Shown piece after piece: positions 58,126 to 64,000 of a stretch of DNA of 64,000 nt. How positions within the stretch are numbered: the first letter of the stretch is position 1; every line of letters starts with the position of its first letter. The DNA lies in assembly GCA_904501925.1 (NCBI GenBank), contig CAJGCO010000004.1, positions 1 through 64,000 on the forward strand, written 5' to 3'. The notes under the pieces are model-generated. The model worked only from the letters and a program-made list of their open reading frames with translations, made no database searches and was not told where the DNA came from. The translations under genes were made by a program, and so were the position numbers. This stretch comes from an uncultured Alphaproteobacteria bacterium (GTDB taxonomy: Bacteria > Pseudomonadota > Alphaproteobacteria > RF32 > CAG-239).

Positions 58126-58978
58126 GTTTTATATAACGTTTTGGTTTTTAATTGTTGTTAATGCTTTAGTTGTTTTTTTCTTATTTTATACATATAAAAA
58201 ACAAAACAATACTGAAGTTTTAGCTAATCAGCCCCTTATTTCTGTGGTTGTTACTAGTTATAATTATGAAAAGTATATTGAGAAAACCCTTAAATCCATT
58301 TTAAATCAAACTTATAAGAACTATGAAGTTATTATTATTGAAGATGGTTCAAAAGATAATTCATTAAATATAATAAAAAAATATACTGATAAATATGAAA
58401 ATTTTCATTTATTTACTCATGATAATCATCAGAACAAGGGATTAGTTGAAAGTGTTAAGTTGGGTATAAGTAAGTCTAAGGGTAAATATATTGCTTTTTT
58501 AGAAAGTGATGACTATTGGCATAAAGATAATTTATTAGAAAAGGTAAGATTAATAAATAAGTATAGTGATTTGGTTTTTGCTGCAAACAGAGTAGAGCCT
58601 TTTGGAGATAAAAATAGCTTAAAAATTAGAAGAAATTATATTAAAAGAATTAATGAAGTTTTATTTAAAGAAAAAAATATATTTCATCCTCTACAATTAA
58701 TAAAATTTAATATTATACCAACATTTTCATGCGTTATAATTAGAAAAGATGTTTTAGAAAAATTGAATTTTGATACGATAATTCCTCAATTTCTTGATTT
58801 TTGGTTATACAGACAAATATTATTGAATCATCCTTTGTATTATTCGAAAAAAGTTTTAACATATTGGCGTCAACATGATAGCTACTATAGTATAAAAAAT
58901 CAAAATAAAATCCAAACATCAATGGAAGATTTTATAAAAGCTAACAATGATGTTATCTTTAATCCAACAATAAAATAA
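58112..58978 (+). CDS. Glycosyltransferase family 2, membrane-anchored
   Basis: 288 residues. One N-terminal membrane segment (about 8-28) precedes a GT-A catalytic domain: LISVVVTSYNYEKYIEKTLK, VIIIEDGSKDNSLNIIKKY (sugar-nucleotide Asp), GKYIAFLESDDYWHKDNL (the DxD-like site) and later FLDFWLYRQILLNHPLYYS. Substrate and acceptor unknown; surface polysaccharide or lipid glycosylation is likely. The gene is very AT-rich. It overlaps the end of cvpA and is followed by a bidirectional terminator. Confidence 0.85.
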   Translation: MRQNKFYITFWFLIVVNALVVFFLFYTYKKQNNTEVLANQPLISVVVTSYNYEKYIEKTLKSILNQTYKNYEVIIIEDGSKDNSLNIIKKYTDKYENFHLFTHDNHQNKGLVESVKLGISKSKGKYIAFLESDDYWHKDNLLEKVRLINKYSDLVFAANRVEPFGDKNSLKIRRNYIKRINEVLFKEKNIFHPLQLIKFNIIPTFSCVIIRKDVLEKLNFDTIIPQFLDFWLYRQILLNHPLYYSKKVLTYWRQHDSYYSIKNQNKIQTSMEDFIKANNDVIFNPTIK

Positions 58979-59001
58979 AAGCACCTCATTTGAGATGCTT
59001 T
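58978..59001. terminator. Bidirectional terminator between the glycosyltransferase gene and tyrS
   Basis: AAAGCA-C-CTC (58978-58987) pairs with GAG-A-TGCTTT (58992-59001) with one internal mismatch and an ATTT loop. T-rich tracts follow on both strands. Confidence 0.75.
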
Positions 59002-59011
59002 TATTTGTTTT

Positions 59012-60265
59012 TTATTCTAAAACTAAAAGTCCGTGTTTTTTCTTACCTTGAGATAATTTAATGTTTCCATCAATTATATCTTTAGGGGTTATGATATAGT
59101 TTTCATCGGTAATTGTTTTATCATTTAATTTTAATCCAGATTGTTTAATTAAACGACGAGCTTCTCCTTTACTAGATACAAAACCTAACAAAACAAAAGC
59201 TTCTAAAACATTTATACCATCTTTTGGTGCTGTTATTGATGGTAACTCACCACCTGCGATACCTTTTTCAAAAATTTGAACAGCTGTTTCTTGAGAAAGT
59301 ATTGCTTCTTGTTCGCCTCGACAAATTTTAGTAGCTTCAAATGCTAAAATTTTCTTAGCTTCGTTTATTTCTTTATCTTTGAGAGCTTCTAAGCGCTCAA
59401 TTTCATCTAATGGTAAATCAGTGTATATTCTTAAGCATTTACCAACTTCGGCATCGCCAATATTTCTGAAATATTGATAGTAATCATATGATGGTAACTT
59501 TTCGTCATTTATCCAGATTGCATTTCCTTCTGATTTACCCATTTTTTTACCATTAGAATCGGTTATAATTGGGCTTGTAAAACCAAATAATTCTGTATTA
59601 TATCGACGACGTCCTAATTCTGTTCCTGAAACAATATTTCCCCATTGATCAGCGCCAGCAATTTGAGCACGACATCCATATTTTTGAAGCAACACACAGA
59701 AGTCATAACCTTGAAGCAACATATAATTAAATTCAAGGAAAGACATAGGTTGTTCTCTTTCTAATCTTGATTTTACACTGTCCATTGTAAGCATTCTGTT
59801 TACAGAATAACATGTACCAATATCTCTTAAAAATTCTAAATAATTTATATCCTTAAACCAGTCATAATTATCAACCATTATAGCATCTGTTTTACCATCG
59901 CCAAATTTTAAGAATTTCATAAATGATTTTTTTAACCCTTGATTGTTTGATTGAAGTGTTGCTTCATCTAAAAATGGGCGTAGTTTATCTTTTCCTGATG
60001 GGTCTCCAATACGAGCTGTTGCACCACCAACCAATGTTATTGGTTTGTGGCCACATTTTTGAAACCACCTCATCATCATTAAAGGCACTATATGACCAAC
60101 GTGTAAACTATCTCCTGTAGGATCTGAACCAAGATAACCAACAGCTGGTATACCTTGTTTTTCACAATCTGCAAGGTATTCATCAAAAGCTTGTTCGTTT
60201 GTACATTGGTTATAAAAACCACGTGATTGCATTATATTTAAAAATTCTGATTTAAAAGTTGTCAT
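59012..60265 (-). CDS. tyrS: Tyrosyl-tRNA synthetase
   Basis: Charges tRNA-Tyr. 417 residues. The class I signature HVGH (55-58, in SDPTGDSLHVGHIVPL) and KMGKSEGNAIWI (the KMSKS motif) are present. LQGYDFCVLLQKYGCRAQIA followed by GADQWGNIVSG is typical of bacterial TyrRS. A C-terminal S4 RNA-binding domain follows (about 350-417: LGFVSSKGEARRLIKQSGLK, then LNDKTI). AAGGAAG precedes ATG 60265. No T-box-like leader is visible upstream. Confidence 0.97.
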   Translation of the reverse strand: MTTFKSEFLNIMQSRGFYNQCTNEQAFDEYLADCEKQGIPAVGYLGSDPTGDSLHVGHIVPLMMMRWFQKCGHKPITLVGGATARIGDPSGKDKLRPFLDEATLQSNNQGLKKSFMKFLKFGDGKTDAIMVDNYDWFKDINYLEFLRDIGTCYSVNRMLTMDSVKSRLEREQPMSFLEFNYMLLQGYDFCVLLQKYGCRAQIAGADQWGNIVSGTELGRRRYNTELFGFTSPIITDSNGKKMGKSEGNAIWINDEKLPSYDYYQYFRNIGDAEVGKCLRIYTDLPLDEIERLEALKDKEINEAKKILAFEATKICRGEQEAILSQETAVQIFEKGIAGGELPSITAPKDGINVLEAFVLLGFVSSKGEARRLIKQSGLKLNDKTITDENYIITPKDIIDGNIKLSQGKKKHGLLVLE

Positions 60266-60343
60266 TTTTACTTCCTTATAACTAAATTTTAATGCATATT
60301 ATCATATTATTTTGATAATGCAATTATAAAGAGGTATTTTTTT

Positions 60344-61438
60344 ATGATAATTAAAAGTTTGAACTGTTTAGGTGTTATGGGGGCTTCAACTTTTGGAGGG
60401 GTTGAGTTAGCGCTCATAAAAACAGATGGAATCGATATAATTGAGAGAAAAAAAGCACGAACAGTTCAATATCCTGATGACTTAAAAAATAAAATAAAAT
60501 CAATATTAGGATTAAAAAGAGATATTGATGATAATGAAGAAAAATTACGTGTAGTTGATTTAGAGGTATCTGAATTTTATGTACAAATAATTAATGAATT
60601 TATTGAAGAAAGTTGTGAACATGTTGATGTTATTGGAATTGAAGGCCTTAATGTATTACATAACCCTAATATCGGATACACATATCAGTTAGGAAATGCT
60701 AGGTATATAGCAAAAAACACGGGCATTAAAACAGTAACACACTTTAGAAATGCAGATATTTGTAGTGGAGGACAAGGAACTCCTATTTCTTCGACGTATT
60801 TTAACTCTATTTCTAATCATGAAATAAAGCCTATTGTGTATGTAAACATTAGTGGCAAATCAAGTTTAACATGGATGGGGAGCTTTGGTGAAATTGTTGG
60901 TTTTGATTGTGGACCTGGAGATAATTTTATAAACAGTTGGACATCAAAACATGCAAGCATGGACAATGATTATAATGGTAGACTTGGTGCAATGGGAAGA
61001 GTGCATGAAAAAATTGTAAACTCTCTTATGCATCATAAATTTTTTGCTAAATTTCCTCCCAAATCTGCTTATACTGGAATTTTTGCAGATAAAGCCGAAC
61101 ACCTTGAGGGATTATCTTTAGAAGATGGAGCTGCCACAGCAACAGCTTTTGTTGCTGAAGCTATTTGCTATTCTATTTGTTTATATGTTCCAGAATTGCC
61201 TAAAAAAGTAGTTATTTGTGGTAAAGGTGCAAACAACCCTACCCTTGTTCGTTTTATTAGGCAAAGATTACCAAATATGGAGGTTATTATTAGCAAGGAA
61301 GATGATATTCCAACGGATACTGTTAATGCTGAAATAAGTGCTTTTTTAAGTGCTAGATGTATTTATACCTTGCCTATAACTTTTCCGTCTACAACAGGAG
61401 TTTTAATGCCTATGTCTGGAGGTGAAATATATGAATGA
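60344..61438 (+). CDS. anmK: Anhydro-N-acetylmuramic acid kinase
   Basis: Phosphorylates 1,6-anhydro-MurNAc released by lytic transglycosylases, converting it to MurNAc-6-phosphate during cell-wall recycling. 364 residues. Motifs: CLGVMGASTFGGVELALIKT (the family has MSGTSxDGxD here, diverged), EGLNVLHNPNIGYTYQLGNA, VTHFRNADICSGGQGTPI, VGFDCGPGDNFINSWTSKHA, and a late VVICGKGANNPTLVRFIRQR. The diverged first motif is noted, but the rest is clear. Overlaps the next gene by 8 bases (ATGAATGA). Confidence 0.9.
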   Translation: MIIKSLNCLGVMGASTFGGVELALIKTDGIDIIERKKARTVQYPDDLKNKIKSILGLKRDIDDNEEKLRVVDLEVSEFYVQIINEFIEESCEHVDVIGIEGLNVLHNPNIGYTYQLGNARYIAKNTGIKTVTHFRNADICSGGQGTPISSTYFNSISNHEIKPIVYVNISGKSSLTWMGSFGEIVGFDCGPGDNFINSWTSKHASMDNDYNGRLGAMGRVHEKIVNSLMHHKFFAKFPPKSAYTGIFADKAEHLEGLSLEDGAATATAFVAEAICYSICLYVPELPKKVVICGKGANNPTLVRFIRQRLPNMEVIISKEDDIPTDTVNAEISAFLSARCIYTLPITFPSTTGVLMPMSGGEIYE

Positions 61439-62192
61439 ATATAGTATAGAGATTAGTAATATATCAAAAAACTATGGTGATATTTGTGCTTTAGATAATG
61501 TATCTATGAATACATCAAAGGGTGAGATTGTGGCTTTATTGGGACCAAACGGAGCGGGAAAATCTACATTAATGAATATATTATCAACATTTTTAAGCCC
61601 TACGTGTGGAAGTGTATTAGTTAATGGTTTTAATGCAGATGGTGATGATATTTTAATAAAAAAAGATATTGGATTTTTACCAGAAGGAGGGCCTCTTTAT
61701 GGTGATATGAGTGTTGAGATGTTTTTAAAGTATATTATTGAGTTAAAACTTGATATTGATGATATAAAAGAAGATAAAAAAGAAATAAATAAAAGGTATA
61801 AAGAAGAACTAAAAAGAGTTATGGATTTAGCAAGAATTGAACATGTTTCAAAACAAAAAATAGAAACATTATCAAAGGGATATAACAGAAGGGTTGGTTT
61901 TGCAATGAGTTTGATTGGTAATCCTTCTATTTTGTTATTAGATGAACCAACAGATGGTTTGGATCCAAATCAGAAAGAACATTTTAAAGATTTAATAAAA
62001 AAAATGAAAAAAGATAAAACTATTGTAATTTCAACACATTTACTAGAAGAAGCTGAAAGCATTGCTTCTCGTATTATTGTAATGAACAAAGGAAAAATTG
62101 TTATTTCTGGAAAAAAAGAAGAAATATTATCTCAAACAAAAACAAAAAGTCTAGAAGAAGCCTTTAAGACTCTTACAAACCAAAAGGGGTAA
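61431..62192 (+). CDS. ABC transporter ATPase, GldA-like
   Basis: 253 residues from ATG 61431 (GGAGG about eight bases upstream; a GTG at 61422 overlaps that site and is less likely). Walker A LLGPNGAGKSTLMNIL, Q-loop GFLPEGGPLYGDMSVEMFL, signature region LSKGYNRRVGFAMSLIGNP, Walker B ILLLDEPTDGLDPNQ, H-loop TIVISTHLLEEAESIASRI. It pairs with the ABC-2 permease gene 4 bases downstream. The arrangement matches the Gld-type ABC systems also found in non-gliding bacteria. Confidence 0.88.
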   Translation: MNEYSIEISNISKNYGDICALDNVSMNTSKGEIVALLGPNGAGKSTLMNILSTFLSPTCGSVLVNGFNADGDDILIKKDIGFLPEGGPLYGDMSVEMFLKYIIELKLDIDDIKEDKKEINKRYKEELKRVMDLARIEHVSKQKIETLSKGYNRRVGFAMSLIGNPSILLLDEPTDGLDPNQKEHFKDLIKKMKKDKTIVISTHLLEEAESIASRIIVMNKGKIVISGKKEEILSQTKTKSLEEAFKTLTNQKG

Positions 62193-62196
62193 ACCA

Positions 62197-64000
62197 ATGA
62201 ATACTAAATTGTTATCTATTATAAAATTTGAGTTTATGAGATTTTTCTTATCTCCTATTGCTTATGTTTATCTGTTTAGTTTTCTTTTGTTGAGTGGGGC
62301 TTTTGCTATATATTTTGGACATTTCTTTTATAATGGTTCTGCTGATTTATTTGCATTATTTGATTATCAACCATGGGTTTACTTATTGTTTATCCCAGGG
62401 ATTTGTATGAGATTGTGGGCTGATGAATTTAAAAGTAAAACTGCAACACAAATGCTAACACTTCCTGTATCATTGTCTGACTTTGTTTGGGGAAAGTTTT
62501 TTGCATCTTGGTTATTTTGTACGTTAGCTATTTTACTTACATTTCCATTTGTTATTACTGTTAATATTTACGGGAATCCAGATAATTTAGTTATATTTAT
62601 TGGATACTTGGGGTGTATTGCACTATCAGGTGTAATGATTGCTATTTCTCAAACAATGTCAGCTATTACCAAAAACTCTATAATTGCTTTAGCTTTATCT
62701 GTTATTGTTAATTTGTTATTTTTATGGAGTAGCTTTGATTATGTTTTATTTTGGGCTAGAAGATTATTTAGCGATGTGATTGTTGATACAATAATTTCTT
62801 TTAGTTTTTTGGGGCATTTTTTCTCTTTTAGTAGAGGGCTTGTTGAATTAAGAAGTTTGGTGTTTTTTACATCAATAATAATTTTGTTTAACTGGATAAC
62901 AAAGATTATTCTTGAAATAAAAACAAAAGGTTTGTCTGAAACTTATTCAAAGACAAATATAAAACATTATTTATTGTATATTATTTTAGTTTTTATTGGT
63001 TTTTTTAGTTTAAATATTATTTCTGATAATACATTAAGGCTTTTTAATTACGATTTTACATATAATAAGGGATTATCTTTAACAAAAAACACCAAAGATG
63101 TTTTAAGAAACTTAAAAAGACCTGTTATTGCTAAACTTTATTATTCTCCGATATTAGAAGAAAGAAATCCTGAAATTAGAGATGTTTTTAATCAAATAAA
63201 AATAATGTTAAAACAGTATCGCTCTTATTCTAGAGGGAATTTTGATTTTCATATTTATAATCCTGTTTATTTGGATAAAAATGAAGATAAAGCGATTGAA
63301 GATGGGCTTCAACCAATACCATTGGTTGACATAAACCAAAATGCATTGTTTGGTATTACTTTTTCTGACAACCTTACAAATAAAAGCGTAATACCTTTCT
63401 TTTCGTTAGATAAGTTAGCTTTTCTTGAGCAAGATTTAACAACAGCCATTTATAAGTTATCTCACAAAAAAAAGACTTTAGGTGTTTTATCTAGTTTACC
63501 TGTAATGGGAGAAAATGTAGAAACAGGATTTTCTTATAAACAATGGGAAATATTTAGACTTATTGAAGAATTATATGATGTGAAAGTTGTTAAAGATATT
63601 AAGGATATGCAACAAAAATTCGATGTGTTTATGTTAATACATCCTCAAAATTTAACATCTGAATATATTGAAGAAATAAAAAAACAACAAAAGGTTTTAT
63701 TGTTCTTAGATGTGGCAGACGATGCTTCTTTATTATATTCCCCAATTGGTGGAAGTTTTTATTCTTCTAATTTATATTCACTAAAAGATTATTGGGGAAT
63801 CGCTTTTTTAGATAAAGCAGTTGTTGCTGATTTTAACAACTCTATAATGGTTGATGAAACAAAAGAATATAGCAAGAATCCTACGTTTACTCAAGATTTA
63901 CTTCAATTTAGAGTGACAAGAAATGAATTAAACCCTAGTCACAGAATTACTTATAAATTGGATAATGTTTTATTTTCTACAGCCTCAATGGTTTCTTTGT
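62197..64000 (+). CDS. ABC-2 permease fused to a GldG-like auxiliary domain (partial, runs off the window)
   Basis: An open frame from ATG 62197 to the window end, at least 601 codons, with no stop. The first ~240 residues are a six-TM ABC-2 permease like GldF (FEFMRFFLSPIAYVYLFSFL, LTLPVSLSDFVWGKFFASWL). Another TM segment (about 258-276) leads to a periplasmic region that resembles GldG (LRLFNYDFTYNKGLSLTKNT, KDVLRNLKRPVIAKLYYS, FDVFMLIHPQNLTSEYIEEI), the ABC-transporter auxiliary domain family. So GldF and GldG are fused in one protein. Substrate unknown. GGGGT precedes the ATG. Confidence 0.85.
   Translation, partial: MNTKLLSIIKFEFMRFFLSPIAYVYLFSFLLLSGAFAIYFGHFFYNGSADLFALFDYQPWVYLLFIPGICMRLWADEFKSKTATQMLTLPVSLSDFVWGKFFASWLFCTLAILLTFPFVITVNIYGNPDNLVIFIGYLGCIALSGVMIAISQTMSAITKNSIIALALSVIVNLLFLWSSFDYVLFWARRLFSDVIVDTIISFSFLGHFFSFSRGLVELRSLVFFTSIIILFNWITKIILEIKTKGLSETYSKTNIKHYLLYIILVFIGFFSLNIISDNTLRLFNYDFTYNKGLSLTKNTKDVLRNLKRPVIAKLYYSPILEERNPEIRDVFNQIKIMLKQYRSYSRGNFDFHIYNPVYLDKNEDKAIEDGLQPIPLVDINQNALFGITFSDNLTNKSVIPFFSLDKLAFLEQDLTTAIYKLSHKKKTLGVLSSLPVMGENVETGFSYKQWEIFRLIEELYDVKVVKDIKDMQQKFDVFMLIHPQNLTSEYIEEIKKQQKVLLFLDVADDASLLYSPIGGSFYSSNLYSLKDYWGIAFLDKAVVADFNNSIMVDETKEYSKNPTFTQDLLQFRVTRNELNPSHRITYKLDNVLFSTASMVSL

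Overview
The window is about 64 kb of AT-rich DNA (by eye roughly 30 % GC), densely packed with genes, from a Gram-negative bacterium. Its core genes and their order point to an alphaproteobacterium with a reduced, AT-rich genome, of the gut or host-associated uncultured type. The evidence is lpxC-bamD-recN in a row, rluD next to rpoH, gpmI-envC-ctpA-rppH in a row, a short alphaproteobacterial-type HprK, tolQRA, and a bacterial type A RNase P RNA. No tRNA, rRNA, CRISPR array, transposase or insertion sequence is visible. The genus is not identified; the taxonomic call is inference.

Layout. 1-1480: a GH108-type endolysin gene broken by an in-frame stop, then an unknown secreted protein. 1536-3333 (minus): infC, which appears to start at AUA, and a GNAT-like gene behind a promoter, a 27-codon leader ORF and an attenuator-like hairpin. 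3334-5406: ligA. 5387-13246 (minus): the main accessory block, a VirD4/TraG-type coupling ATPase with five unrecognised partners (three membrane proteins, a large soluble helical protein, and a protein with repeated LDSFL motifs); no VirB channel genes are in the window. 13366-15342: rluD and rpoH. 15418-21104: a complete tripartite RND efflux operon. 21101-23244 (minus): a lipoprotein, an SspA/GST-like protein and a periplasmic binding protein. 23345-27395: a MinD-like protein lacking the P-loop lysines, a membrane DnaJ/SH3 protein, tgt and a LOG-family protein. 27405-31098 (minus): recN, bamD, lpxC and rnpB, with rnpB directly upstream of lpxC.

31261-37580: an outer-membrane barrel, glmM, a TPR lipoprotein (minus), a family 4-like uracil-DNA glycosylase, and two diverged secreted paralogues. 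37865-40815: tolQRA flanked on each side by a small gene with foreign-looking base composition and its own terminator. 40978-42668 (minus): a porin overlapped by an OmpR-type regulator with a degenerate receiver. 42845-47426: gpmI, an EnvC-like factor, ctpA, rppH. 47480-52617: a Bat (aerotolerance-type) VWA operon including a BatB-BatC fusion. 52651-58978: membrane SNase-like protein, tsaE, hprK, mlaE, mlaF, radA, cvpA and a family 2 glycosyltransferase. 59012-60265 (minus): tyrS. 60344-64000: anmK and a GldA / GldF-GldG-like ABC system that runs off the window.

The cell-envelope theme is strong: lipid A (lpxC), outer-membrane assembly (bamD), peptidoglycan precursor and recycling (glmM, anmK), Tol, Mla, EnvC, porins and efflux. 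The best candidates for something undescribed are the coupling-protein operon at 5387-13246 and the attenuator-like leader upstream of the GNAT gene. Gene identities rest on motifs and family knowledge; no database search was possible.
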